Below, one piece after another: positions 32,351 to 44,279 of a stretch of 64,000 nt of DNA (within the stretch, counting starts at the first letter, position 1; every line of letters starts with the position of its first letter). The notes beneath the pieces were generated by a model. That model worked only from the letters and a program-made list of their open reading frames with translations, had not been told where the DNA came from and ran no database searches. The stretch comes from Urechis unicinctus. Lineage: Eukaryota; Annelida; Polychaeta; Xenopneusta; Urechidae. Location of the stretch: contig CM067357.1 in NCBI GenBank assembly GCA_034190875.2, forward strand, positions 17,447,464-17,511,463, in the 5' to 3' direction. The translations under genes and the position numbers were made by a program.

Positions 32351-34899
32351 GCTCAGACAATTCAGGGAACCAACTAGAGTGTGGGTAAATAAGTATTTTT
32401 ATTTCAAACTGCTGCACTTCCTGAAGAAATTCCATGGAAGTGCATCGAGTGGAATAGATGTGTTACATAGTATAGCAGCTTGAAATAATTACATAAAAGT
32501 AGTATGTGAATGATAAAAACATACTGACAGAAAAATTATATATTGTGCTAGCTACAGATGATAGGCATGTTTACTTATGATTTGACAGTGAAACTGTAGC
32601 ATGAATATTGATGTACAAAACTAAAATCTAAGACATTATGCACTATACATTCAATGTAACATAATAATATATAATGATATTGATATCAAATATGCTACCT
32701 AGTAATAATAATTTGGATGCCCTTGGAGAGCGCAAAGCATGGGTGAAGAATGGGGTGGCGGGAGGGAATTCAAATGATTAGGTATTTCCAAACCAAGCTT
32801 TGTGTTGAAGCGATGTTTATGGTGCAGCCTCCGGGAAGGATGTGAGGAGGATGCTGCGTCTGATAGGACCTAAGGCACTGTACCGCGGGATATTGACCGA
32901 CGCCCATAGGTGGATGAAGGTCACATGATGTGGTTATGACCTAGAACCTATGGTAAACTTACAACAATAATGCCTGAATAGCCCGCGCAAAAATACGGCT
33001 GTGGCTAGGCCACAACCGATAGTTTTTTTGCTCAGACAATTCAGGGAACCAACTAGAGTGTGGGTAAATAAGTATTTTTATTTCAAACTGCTGCACTTCC
33101 TGAAGAAATTCCATGGAAGTGCATCGAGTGGAATAGATGTGTTACATAGTATAGCAGCTTGAAATAATTACATAAAAGTAGTATGTGAATGATAAAAACA
33201 TACTGACAGAAAAATTATATATTGTGCTAGCTACAGATGATAGGCATGTTTACTTATGATTTGACAGTGAAACTGTAGCATGAATATTGATGTACAAAAC
33301 TAAAATCTAAGACATTATGCACTATACATTCAATGTAACATAATAATATATAATGATATTGATATCAAATATGCTACCTAGTAATAATAATTTGGATGCC
33401 CTTGGAGAGCGCAAAGCATGGGTGAAGAATGGGGTGGCGGGAGGGAATTCAAATGATTAGGTATTTCCAAACCAAGCTTTGTGTTGAAGCGATGTTTATG
33501 GTGCAGCCTCCGGGAAGGATGTGAGGAGGATGCTGCGTCTGATAGGACCTAAGGCACTGTACCGCGGGATATTGACCGACGCCCATAGGTGGATGAAGGT
33601 CACATGATGTGGTTATGACCTAGAACCTATGGTAAACTTACAACAATAATGCCTGAAAGCCCGCGCAAAAATACGGCTGTGGCTAGCTACAGAAACGATA
33701 GTTTTTGACAGTGCTCATGAACAATTCAGGGAACCAAAATCTAGAGTGTGGGTAAATAAGTATTTTTATTTCAAACTGCTGCATGGGTGAAGAATGGGGT
33801 GGTGAAGGAGGGAATTCAAATGAAGTTAGGTATTTCATGGAAGAACAAACAGTGGAAGCGATGATGTGTTAGGAGGATAGTATAGCAGCTTGAAATAATT
33901 ACATAAAAGTAGTATGTGAATGATAAAACAACATACTGACAGAAAAAACCGATTATATATTGTGCAGGGAGCTACAGATGATAGGCATTTTTACTTTGCT
34001 GCACTTTGACAAATTGAAACTGTAATGATTTGACAGAAATAATTACATAAACTGTGATAGCATACTGACAGAATATTGACAGATGTGACAAAAAATCTAT
34101 GTACAAAACTAAAATCTAAGACATTATGCACTATACTTTCAATGTAACATAATAATATATAATGATATTGATATCAAATATGCTACCTAGTAATAATAAT
34201 TTGGATGCCCTCGGAGAGCGCAAAGCATGGGTGAAGAATGGGGTGGCGGGAGGGAATTCAAATGATTAGGTATTTCCAAACCAAGCTTTGTGTTGAAGCG
34301 ATGTTTATGGTGCAGCCTCCGGGAAGGATGTGAGGAGGATGCTGCGTCTGATAGGACCTAAGGCACTGTACCGCGAGATATTGACCGACGCCCATAGGTG
34401 GATGAAGGTCACATGATGTGGTTATGACCTAGAACCTATGGTAAACTTACAACAATAATGCCTGAATAGCCCGCACAAAAATACGGCTGTGGCTAGGCCA
34501 CAACCGATAGTTTTTTGCTCAGACAATTCAGGGAACCAACTAGAGTGTGGGTAAATAAGTATTTTTATTTCAAACTGCTGCACTTCCTGAAGAAATTCCA
34601 TGGAAGTGCATCGAGTGGAATAGATGTGTTACATAGTATAGCAGCTTGAAATAATTACATAAAAGTAGTATGTGAATGATAAAAACATACTGACAGAAAA
34701 ATTATATATTGTGCTAGCTACAGATGATAGGCATGTTTACTTATGATTTGACAGTGAAACTGTAGCATGAATGTTGATGTACAAAACTAAAATCTAAGAC
34801 ATTATGCACTATACATTCAATGTAACATAATAATATATAATGATATTGATATCAAATATGCTACCTAGTAATAATAATTTGGATGCCCTCGGAGAGCGC
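32351..34899. repeat. Alternating B/A terminal segments of the Ngaro-like element
   Basis: B (about 380 bp, GCTCAGACAATTCAGGGAAC... to GGAGAGCGC) at 32351-32732, 33030-33412 and 34517-34899. A (about 290 bp, ending ...GCTAGGCCACAACCGATAGTT) at 32733-33024, 33413-33704 and 34222-34513. The block 33705-34221 is a jumble of B and A pieces. The units 32351-33024 and 33030-33704 are almost identical. Confidence 0.9.
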
Positions 34900-35034
34900 C
34901 AAGAACGAGCAAGTCAGAGTAATAGCCAAATGGTGGAAAAGAAATAACAATAAAATAAATGAATAATAAATTTGATGTGTTTGCCCAGCAGAACCACTAA
35001 AGCTGATCCACAAGGAGGTATTTAGATGTATTTG

Positions 35035-35791
35035 TTAGTTGGGTAAAGTTAAATGGTTTGGTCGAATGTATTTTAGGAAGGCATTACTTTTCCAACGGCC
35101 CGTGGCTTTAATGATGTTATCTGGGTGCCCGTCGGCCGCCATTTGGGTAGCACGTCCAATGCGAAAGGAATGAGTGTTGTATGAATGTAGTGGAAGGTTG
35201 CAAAATGACAGACAGGCCTTGAGGAAAGAAAGAAAGTGGCCACGGTTAAGCGGGTTGCGAGATTGATCCATGAAAAGCGGACCATGAATCTGTCCTCGTT
35301 TACTGATATAATTGGACAAAGCTATTACAGGGCAGTAGAGGCTCGTTGATTGAGTATTGATCAGGATTGTAGGAAAGTGGTTAGGCCCACTGTGTTTAAA
35401 AGACAGGAATGTTATTAGGAACCCTAACGAGTTTCAGGAAAGTTGTTGATATTGTAATGTATGAGAGCGGATGTTTGAATGTACAGCCTCCCCAACCCGT
35501 AGGCAGGCATAGTAAGTGAGTAGAAATAGTGCTTTGTATAATGTGCGCTGGTAAGGGCATGTGGCGCAGAAGGGGATAGCATCAATTAACCGATGTAGAA
35601 GAAGTTTTGTGATGGGGAGTAATTGATTCGGTCGAAGAGATTGTTATGTTCTGAGCCCCTTGTAACACTTTGGCCACTTGAAATGATGCAGTTGGGTCAG
35701 ATGCCCCCGATAGTTTATGAACGAAGGAAATTGCAGACATATATGATCTAATGGTGGGATAATTTGAGGCCGGACTGATGAAGGTGAGCAA
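35035..35791 (-). other. Tyrosine recombinase part of the Ngaro-like element
   Basis: Contains the box HSFRIGRATQMAADGHPDN and, about 15 residues on, GRWKSNAFLKYIR, giving the H-x-x-R and Tyr residues of tyrosine recombinases. The upstream half resembles the core-binding, SAM-like domain. It would cut and join the circular DNA form. Confidence 0.75.
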
Positions 35792-37579
35792 TAAACAGGG
35801 TGGTTGTCTCAGAGGAGACAGGAATGGTAATGTTCATGTTAAGGTGAGTCAGAGCAAAAGATATTAAAGAATTCCAATGGTGAAGGTATGCTTTACTAGT
35901 GGATTGTTTCAGAGAACATGTTGTAAGGGATTCTACATATGATTTGAGTTGCGAGGCAGAAGATGAGGCGGTATTTGAGTGGGCTTGGCTTGCATCCCAA
36001 ATCGACGTAGCAAAGCAAGACCATGTTACCTGTTGACGAGAAATTGCATCACATAAATTATTATTGACACCGGGAACATGAACTGCTGAGAAAGAGATGT
36101 GATGCTTCAGTAAGATTAGAATGAAGGGCCTCAGAATTTTCATGATGTGGGGACACTTTGAGGATTGTTTGTTGATAACAGTAACTATTGCTTGATTATC
36201 ACAGTGAAATGTGATAAAGGAATGACTGACTTTTGATGCAACCATAGAAAGAAGGATGAAAATTGGGTAGAATTCTAGAAAGGTTATGTCATACCCCTTC
36301 CAAGAATCAGGCCACAGCCCCTGAATCCATGTTGTGCCATATGTTGCCCCAAATCCTGATTTTGAGGCATCCGAGAACAAATGTATAGACTGCGAATCGA
36401 CAACAGAGGGACGTTTGATGAGAGATCGACCATTGTGGAATTGGAGGAAAGAAAGCCACATTTCAATGTCTAATTTTGTTCCTCTGTTGAGGCGGATGAA
36501 ATGAAAAGGTTTTTTAACACCTATCGTTAAGTCATGAAGCCTTCTGAGGAATGCTCTGCCAGAGGGAATTACTGAAGTAGAGAATTGTAGTTTGCCTATA
36601 GTGGACTTAAGCTCCCTTAGGGTTATTTTGTTTTTTTGCTCATCAAAGCCTGTATGTCTGCCGTGTAGGAAGTCAACTCATCTTGGGGCAGCAATAACAC
36701 CATGTTGACGGTATCCAGTTGTATGCCAAGAAAAGTGAGAGAAGTGGTAGGACCTGTAGTTTTATGGGGAGCAATGGGGACACCTAACTGAGTACAGAGA
36801 CTTTTGAATGTATTGAGGTCAGCTTGACACCGTGAAGGGGAACTAGAAACAAAAAGAAAATCATCTAGAACTTTAACGACATTTTGTACCCCAAGCTTGT
36901 TCTGTAGAATCCACTTAATCGCAGAGGAGAAAGTGTCAAATATTTGACATGAAGATGAACATCCCATGGGAAGGCATTTATCATAATAGTACCCATTGAA
37001 CTCGAAACCTGTGAGGTGGTACTGGGATGGATGAAGGGGGATTAGACGAAAGGCGTCGACTATGTCGCTTTTAGCTAAGAAAGCACCGGGGGAACATTTG
37101 AGAATGAGGTTAATGGCATCAGTGATTGTCTCATACTTTACTGCAGAATTAGTTTCTGAAATATTGCTGTTGACTGATAAAATGTCATACGGGTATGAAA
37201 GGTTGTGAAGGAGCCTGAATTTCCCAGACTCTTGTTTTTCCCTTAAAGCTAAGGGGGAGCTTTTAAAATGATCTAAAGGGGGTTTATCAAAAGGACCAGC
37301 TATGCGGCCAAGCTTGAGCTCATGGTCTATTTTTTGTTTGGCTATTTGTAGGTTACAGTGAACTGAGCGGGAATTTTTTGAGGTGAATGATGCGTCTTCC
37401 CCATCAAACTTAAGGCAAACCCCATTGGTAAAACCTTCAGTTAGATACCGGCTATGGCTGTAACCCACTAGAAGTCTAGCGAGCGTTTTTTGGCTTGACT
37501 GGGCTTGGGAGCCGGATTGGACTGATGGAGGAAAGGACCAGTTCTGCAGGGGTTGAATGCTGGATGGTTCTTGTGGCAT
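35748..37579 (-). other. Reverse transcriptase and RNase H part of the Ngaro-like element
   Basis: RT (37579 to about 36620) shows FRLLHNLSYPYD, AFLAKSDIVDAFRLIPLHPS, LPMGCSSSCQIFD and the catalytic KVLDDFLFV. RNase H (36461-35900) shows HLFSDASKSGFGA, LEFYPIF, FHCDNQAIVTVI and NNLCDAISR. This RT type (YPMGCS..C..F, LDDF) is characteristic of DIRS/Ngaro elements. Confidence 0.8.
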
Positions 37580-38612
37580 CTAGGGCAGGAATGTTTGTAG
37601 GGACAGTTCTGTGTAGTACAACGGGTGCGGGGTTGATGGAATTTAAAGCAGTATCCAACAGGCATTTTGGTTTTGGACTGGAAATTTGTGGGGCCACCGA
37701 GAAAGGGCTGCTATTGTTGCATATTTCTGTATGCTTTTAGCTCAAGGTCCTGACGGACCATCAGCCAAGAGCATTGGGTGTATTCCCTGTCAGTACGATA
37801 CAGCGTGTCATAAGCCAGCCAGTCAGCCCCCTGCCTCATTAATTCCTTGATGTGTTGGCTGTATGTAAGGAGGTTATTCAGCTGATTTGGAAATTTATGG
37901 ACATAAATGGCTGTGAAAATGTCCATAGCAGCTGCCCATTGGGTTTCAGTGAGAGACCTTTTCCGTTTAGGTGTCAGCTGGAGGGCTGGTGGCTGGGAAT
38001 CGTGCGATGAAAAGGATACAGAAAACTGGGAGGTGGCTTTAGGGTGGATGAGGTCATGAAAATCTATAAATTTGTGTTGCCAAATTTTGTTTTTGTTCGG
38101 GTCTTTATATTGGTGGCAATTGGGATACCTGCACTCTGCAATGGACGGTGGCCCAAAGAGCTGCTTGTGGCAGGCACAGTAGTGAATTCCGGAGAGGAGT
38201 GCACGTTGTCAGCTGCTGGGAGGGACTCATCAAACTGTAACGAGGTTGTGGAGGGCTGTTGAGGCAATTGCACAACACTTGGGAGGCAGTCCATGGAAGC
38301 TATATTGTGGTCAACAGTGGGCGGGGATGATATTTCTGCAGCAGGAGTTCTAGCCAGCACGAGGGCAGTGATGGCTGTCATCATAGTGACCATCGTGGCC
38401 TGCATATCCTGCATACATGTTAACACTCTGTTGAGTGGATTATTGTCAATGGAGCCAGTGGCATCATCTGAGGCTTGGCCAGGCTGTGAAGGACTGGCAG
38501 ATCTCAGACGGGCTGTGGGTTGCCTGTTACGAGTGGGTCTGGTAGCTGGGCTTGGCCGGGCAGTTGAAGTTTTCCCAGCTCGAGTCATTATGACGTCTGG
38601 AAGCAAAAGCAA
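37468..38612 (-). other. Gag-like part with cysteine cluster, Ngaro-like element
   Basis: Ser/Thr/Pro-rich start (TRAGKTSTARPSPATRPTRN), a hydrophobic-heptad stretch (MQDMQATMVTMMTAITALVL), then AGIPIATNIKTRTKT, LTETQWAAAMDIFTAIY and a cysteine cluster (CTTQNCPYKHSCPRCHKNH). The fragment at 8995-9700 is a diverged relative. Confidence 0.55.
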
Positions 38613-38734
38613 TTGAACCGCAGTATCGCCTACAGCTTAAATGGGTGCAGTGTTGAAAATAAAGAATATCATAGTAACATATAGCCTTGTGGGATAAACA
38701 AGGATTAGGGTAACTGGAACCTTATTGCCAGAGG

Positions 38735-39795
38735 AAGGTATTTAAGTTGTGCTACAATAAAATAGTCTTGTGTAATGAATAACTGGAGCCTAAATCCATG
38801 AGGAGATTTAGGATCGAAGAATTGCGCTAAGGCAATTGCATAGAGCTTTGTTGTTTCAATGCAAAAAAGTTACAGCTCGGAGTGAAATAATAATAAAATA
38901 AAGCCTTGGCAAATGGAAAGCTCGGAGTAACTGGAACCTAATCCCATGAGGAGATTTAGGATCGGAGAATTGCGCTAAGGCAATTGCATAGAGCTTTGTT
39001 GTTTCAATGCAAAAAAGTTACAGCTCGGAGTGAAATAATAATAAAATAGAGCCTTGGCAAATGGAAAGCTCGGAGTAACTGGAACCTAATCCCATGAGGA
39101 GATTTAGGATCGGAGAATTGCGCTAAGGCAATTGCATAGAGCCTTGTTGTTTTTCAACGCAGAAAACTTACAGCTCGGAGTGAAATAATAATAAAATAGA
39201 GCTTTGCTGAATGGAAGGCTCGGAGTAACTGGAACCTAATCCCATGAGGAGATTTAGGATCGGAGAATTGCGCTAAGGCAATTGCATAGAGCCTTGTTGT
39301 TTCAACGCAGAAAACTAACAGCTCGGAGTGAAATAATAATAAAAAGAGCCTTGCCAAATGGAAGGCTCGAAGTAACTGGAAACTAATTCCATCAGAAGAA
39401 TTAGGATTGAAGAATTGCGCTAAGACAATTGCATAGAGCCGTGTTGTTTCAATGCAGAATTTTACAGCTCGGAGTGAAATATTAATAAAATATAGCTTTG
39501 CCGAATGGAAGGCTCGGAGTAACTGGAACCTAATCTCATGAGGAGATTTAGGATCGAAGAATTGCGCTTAGGCAATTGCATAGAGCCTTGTTGTTTCAAC
39601 GCAGAAAACTTACAGCTCGGAGAGAAATAATAAGAGAATAGAGCCTTGCCAAATGGAAAGCTCAGAGTAACTGGAAACTAATTCCATCAGAAGAATTAGG
39701 ATTGAAGAATTGCGCTAAGACAATTGCGTAGAGCCGTGTTGTTTCATTGCAGAATTTTACAGCTCGGAGTGACATATTAATAAAATAGAGCCTTA
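38735..39795. repeat. Tandem array, period about 147 bp, seven units
   Basis: The marker CAGCTCGGAGTGAAATA recurs at about 38873, 39021, 39171, 39319, 39465, 39612 and 39760, giving spacings of 146-150 bp. Each unit contains GGAACCTAATCCCATGAGGA, GAATTGCGCTAAGGCAATTG and GCCTTGTTGTTTCAA. It lies inside the Ngaro-like element between the SGNH-like and gag-like parts. Confidence 0.93.
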
Positions 39796-39891
39796 AAGGA
39801 AGAGAACGTTATACTAAAATATCACCTGTGAGGAGTGTGTGTACATACATGAGGCTCTTATTAGTTTGTGGAGCTAGGAAATGGTGTACCT

Positions 39892-40314
39892 TCAACCGAG
39901 TGTGTTTGTTGAATTTTGTAGCGCTTTGAAAATGAGAGATTGCTCTGAAGTTTTATCAATCCTGTACAAGATGGAACAAATCAGCACGTGTTGAACAGTG
40001 AATCTGTTGCAAAGGTGACTAGCCACTAATTTGACTGCTACTTGAAGGGGGTCAGCACCCTTTGCAAGGTCATTGGAACCCACATCTATTATGACAAACT
40101 GTGGGCGTCTAAGGGTTAGGTATCTGTGAGGCAAGGACAAAGAGTTGTCTAGCACACAAGCTCCCCTTGAACCAAACAGGTCAACACCACTGACTAAGTG
40201 CTGAACTTTGAGAAGAGTAGCGATATCGTTTGCAGTTAGAGGTGCTTTTTGAGCATGTGTCAAATGATCATGTAATCCTCTGACAAAGCTGTGGCCGAGA
40301 ACAATGCCATGCAT
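39892..40314 (-). other. SGNH-hydrolase-like part, Ngaro-like element
   Basis: Frame of 140 codons: MHGIVLGHSFVRGLHDHLT (block I-like GxS), FGSRGACV (block II-like Gly), PQFVIIDVGSNDLAKG (block III GSND). Esterase-like frames of the SGNH type are known from Ngaro and CR1 elements; their job is uncertain. 40315-40906, upstream, is untranslated and holds no other feature. Confidence 0.6.
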
Positions 40315-40906
40315 GTCGATATTTATTTGAGGCTTATCAGAGAGAAATGGTAGGGAGATAGTTCACAGTACAGCGAACAAAGGAAGCAACAACAACAAAA
40401 AATGGCGGGAAATCTTACACCAAAATAACTGGACTGCAATAATGGATATAAGCGAAAAATGAAAATATGTTAAGTAAACAGCTAGTAGCGTGGTGTCTTA
40501 GGGAACGGAGATCGTCCCTGCCCCTTAATCAATGGCTAGCGTCCTTGCGTTTGACATTTACAAGCAGAGTGACAGGGTAATGGCGATGGAGACATAAATC
40601 AAGAATATGGAGATGGGGAGTGGGTCGTCAACAAAGGCGCGCCCATGAAATGAAATCAACTCATGTGCAATGTAACCCGCTTCATTCAGGCTCAATTCAC
40701 AGCGGCCAACTAGGTAATTGTGTTTATCCAAGAGCGAACTGAACAAAGGGGGTGAATTTATATAATAATAATAGCCGAGCGCTCGCCGTGTTGATCTCGC
40801 GGAAAATTCCGGCGAGCTGTGTTAAACGCAGGTAATAAACAGAAAAATTAGCAATCAAGCTCTCAGAATAAAATCTATTACCTCAGTGCGTTCAAGATGA
40901 TGCAGG

Positions 40907-41167
40907 AGAAAATTCAAATGATCAGGTATTTTCAAACCAAGCTTTGGGTTGAAGCGATGTTTATGGTGCAGCCTCCGGGAAGGATGTGAGGAGGATGTTG
41001 CGTCTGATAGGACCTAAGGCACTGTACCGCGGGATATTGACCAACGCCCATAGGTGGATAAAGGTCACATGATGTGGTTATGACCTAGAACCTATGGTAA
41101 ACTTACAGCAACAATGCCTGAATAGCCCGCGCAAAAATACGGCTGTGGCTAGGCCACAACCGATAGT
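40907..41167. repeat. Terminal segment A1 of the Ngaro-like element
   Basis: 261 bp, ending CACAACCGATAGTT, nearly identical to the A segments at 32733-33024 and 34222-34513. It marks the 5' end of the element. 41168-41288 is unassigned flank. Confidence 0.88.
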
Positions 41168-41288
41168 TATGTTGCGTCATGACCTCCTCACCTAATGTGA
41201 TCGGTTGATCATACTGGTGGTCATTAGCATAACTCTTTACATGGTTGAGGTGTCAGGCTCACATACAGTGTAGACTATACACTTCTTA

Positions 41289-42300
41289 TAAAATTCCGTC
41301 CCTGTTGAGAAAGAAACCAAATTCTTGGGTATCATTTTCGATAAAAAACAACTTTATCTCCCATACAAATTACATTAGGAAAACATGCCTCAAGGCAATG
41401 AATCTCCTAAAAGTAGTGTTAGTGTCCAAGCTTGACTGGAGAGCAGACAGTCAGGTCCTTAATAAGATCAAAGCTTGACTATGGCTGCATCGTTAACGGT
41501 GCAGCTCAAAAGTCTTATCTAAAACGACTGGACATAATCCAGAATCAGGCACTGAGCATTTGCCTTGGGGTATTTCGAACCTCACCCATTGAAAGCCTTC
41601 ACACAGAAGCCGATGAAATGCCTATCCATTTAAGAAGAAATAAATTTGCCCTTCAATATGCAGTAAAAGTAAAAAGCAATTCAGTCCACCCTGTCTATGA
41701 CAATATCTTCCACCCAAAATACCAAACAATTTATGAAAATAAACCTAATGCCATACCACCTCTTGGCATCCGTATTCAAGAATCGTTAAACAACATATCC
41801 AATAATTTAGACGTTATTGCTCCAAACAAAATTCCTGAAACACCACCCTGGCATATGGAACACAGCAACAATAGACACATCCCTTACCAAATATGATAAA
41901 TCAAATGCAAATGACCTCTTGATGAAATTTAATGAACTAAAAGAAGAACACAAAGATAGCAGACCTATTTATACTGACGGATCCAAAGATGCAAACCGTG
42001 TGGGCGCTGGAGTCGCGTTAGGGCCTCAGACCCACAAGGAAAGACTGCCTGGTGCAGCATCTGTTTTAACAGCCAAAGTCACCGCAATAAGGATGGCATT
42101 GGGCCATACCTATCGAGATTTTTAGTGATTTTATCATGCCATATTGTTGTTGATATTTTAGAAAATCTTAAGTTTGTCTGGGTACCTAGTCACATAGGTA
42201 TCATAGGCAAAGAAAGAGTTGACAGGGCCGCAAAAGGGGCCCTACATGAGCCAGTGTCTGAGACCAAGATCCCCTTTACAGATCTTGGTTCTCAAGAAGT
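41289..42300 (+). mobile_element. LINE copy E: ORF2 fragment (RT end and RNase H) with internal deletions
   Basis: Plus-strand match to LINE F from PVVEETKFLGIIF to IPFTDL. It shows SKLDYGCIVNGAAQKS, IYTDGSKDANRVGAGVA and WVPSHIGIIGKERVDRAAKG. About 100 bp are missing inside RNase H (near 42110-42130, and again before KFVWVPSH), and the end switches at 42298 to the dispersed repeat also present at 30048. At least three frame breaks. There is no 3' UTR, so it is a deletion product rather than an ordinary 5'-truncated insert. Confidence 0.88.
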
Positions 42301-42477
42301 GAAAGGATTACATTCATACAGGGTGTGTGATGAAATTTGCCAGGATATTTTTATCTTTGGCTCCATATTCTTCCGTGCATCTTCATTAACATCGATTTCC
42401 CTTTTTTTCTAGTGCGTTTATTTTTAAGGTGTCTGTAAAATAATGTTAAGTTTATCTTAACACCTTAGTGTATAGCA
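42301..42477. repeat. Dispersed repeat fragment (second copy)
   Basis: Diverged copy of 30048-30200; ends just before the 5' end of LINE F. Includes TTAAGTTTATCTTAACACC, a short inverted sequence. Confidence 0.5.
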
Positions 42478-43060
42478 CCCCCTGTTGGTGCGGGGGTAGA
42501 ATAGGCCCACTGTATCCTCCTGCATGTCGTAAGAGGCGACCAATAGGGGGCAACCTGTTGGCCGTGGGTTGCGACTCGTGTTGGTGGAAGATGGGATCCT
42601 GGTGGTTGAGTGGAGTTGTCCTTGCGAGGGCTATATCTGCAACACACCACTTTGGCCCGGATTTCGCCTAGACGAGAGGGTGGGTAGGCCTGGCCCATTC
42701 CTATCGACTGGTGGCGTCGTGCCCTGGGACTACCCGTCACATGCATTTGGCATCTTCCTTCATGACATTCATTTACTTCATGGACCATTTCTCATTTTAT
42801 TGGCTTCACTAGTCCCAGAAGGCGGCTGCTTAATCAGGTCAATCGGATTCCATTAGGGGTGTTATGGTGCGCCTCTGCGAGCTCAGCACCTTGCCAGTGT
42901 CTGGCCTCTATGGGTTACGTATTGTATCACTTTTTATGGGGGACGAGTATATCACCTGTGTAGCCCTGGCATCTTTAAGATGTCCCTTTATTGGGCTCCG
43001 GGGCGGGTGGGGAGCACAGGTGATGAATTGTTTTATTACTGTCTGTTTCTCCTCCTGGCC
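42478..43060 (+). promoter_or_regulatory. LINE F 5' UTR with SINE-like head
   Basis: The first 370 bases match the SINE up to GGCGGCTGCTTAATCAGGTC; the rest includes GGGCGGGTGGGGAGCAC..GTGATGAA, equivalent to the segment before ORF1 in A and B. The head is thus shared by both LINE subfamilies and the SINE. Confidence 0.6.
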
Positions 43061-44278
43061 AGAAAAGGAAGCACACTGAAGAAAATGATTTGAATCAAGT
43101 AGAAAATTGGCAAAGATTTCTTGTCCTTGAAAGGACGGATGGTAGTTTGGAAAAGGTTTCATTTATATTATTATTTAAAGGAATTTGTGGTGTTGCAGGC
43201 ACTCCCAAAACTCTAAAACTTATGCGATCTGGGCTTTATCTTGTCGAAACTTCCAAACCAATTCATTCCAAACTTCTTCTGTAGACCACCAAATTAGCGA
43301 ATATCAATGTCAAATTCAGCCCTCATCGAACACTGAACACCATCAAGGGTGTAATCAAATCTTTTGAATTAAAATACTGCAGTGAGGAAGAAATTTTTGA
43401 GGAATTGAAAAATCAAAATGCCAGTGAAGTAGCCAAAGTACTCATTAATAAAAATGGAGAAAAGATTCCCACAGGCACCCACATCCTTACTTTCAACATC
43501 CCTTACCTTCCAAACAACATTAAAATAGCTGGCCTAAACATCAAAACTGAACCATTTATTCCAAATCCTTTAAGATGCCACAATTGCCAGAAATATGGAC
43601 ACTTTTGAACAAGATGCAATAGAACACCAATCTGCCCCAAATGCGGTGATGAGCACGGGGAGCAGGATTGCAAGTCACCATTCAAGTGCGCAAACTGCTC
43701 CGGTGCTCATCACGCATACTCTAAACGTTGTCCAATTTGGCAAATCGAAAAACAAATTCAAACACTACATATCACCCAAAAACTTTCTTTTCCTGAAGCG
43801 AGAAAAATAGTAGAGTGCCAAAATTCAACTTCTTCCAGACCCTCATATGCTAGTACTGCAGCAGCACCAACTAAAATAACCAAATCTATTAGTACACAAA
43901 CAGAAAACCACCCTCCGAAACAACCCCCTTTCAAAGCCAGCAATCCCCCAACAGAACAAACAAAACCAAACACCCCCACTACCCCAAAAGTCAATGAACA
44001 CATAACAACAAACAAATACAATGAGAAATCTAAACTCCCACGGTCAATCAATTCTAAACTCATCAGGGTTAAGAACCCAGATTCTTTTGTTGGGCCCAAA
44101 ATCTATGGCCCATTGTCTGCCATGGAGACTGATGAGGTCCCCCATGGCAGACACACACCATCAGGGGTCAATCGGGACCCTGGGTGTGTAGTGGCCAAGG
44201 GAACCTGCGGCCCTAGGAATGCCATGGGGACTGAGGTCCACCATGGCAGCAAACGTCCAGCCAAACCCCCTGATAGGT
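43060..44278 (+). pseudogene. LINE F ORF1 (gag-like, CCHC knuckles)
   Basis: Starts around 43060-43090 (NQVENWQRFLVLERTDG) and ends at TAA 44276-44278, which overlaps the ORF2 ATG as TAATG. Landmarks: GVAGTPKTLKLMRSGLYLVE, PHRTLNTIKGVIKSFEL, knuckles CHNCQKYGHF/TRC, CPKCGDEHGEQDC and CANCSGAHHAYSKRC, then IEKQIQTLHITQKLSFPEAR. In-frame stops at about 43282 (TAG) and 43606 (TGA) break it. Confidence 0.85.
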
Positions 44279-44279
44279 A

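Larger units (their letters stand above)
32351..41167 (-). mobile_element. Ngaro/DIRS-like tyrosine-recombinase retrotransposon fossil
   Basis: A minus-strand element of about 8.8 kb. Order from its 5' side: terminal segment A1 (41167-40907), SGNH-like part, tandem array, gag-like part, cysteine cluster, RT, RNase H, tyrosine recombinase, then alternating B and A segments (34899-32351). The A1 / B1-A2-B2 layout is the split direct repeat arrangement of Ngaro-type elements, which move through a circular intermediate and use a recombinase in place of an integrase. An SGNH-hydrolase-like reading frame is also known from Ngaro relatives. It appears broken (at least a few breaks), but the near-identity of some repeat units suggests a fairly recent origin. 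Confidence 0.75.

Noticed and set aside
32351-34899. CRISPR-like or satellite array
   Set aside because: Repeats are 290-380 bp, alternate in two types and match the element's own end, so they are terminal segments of the Ngaro-like element.
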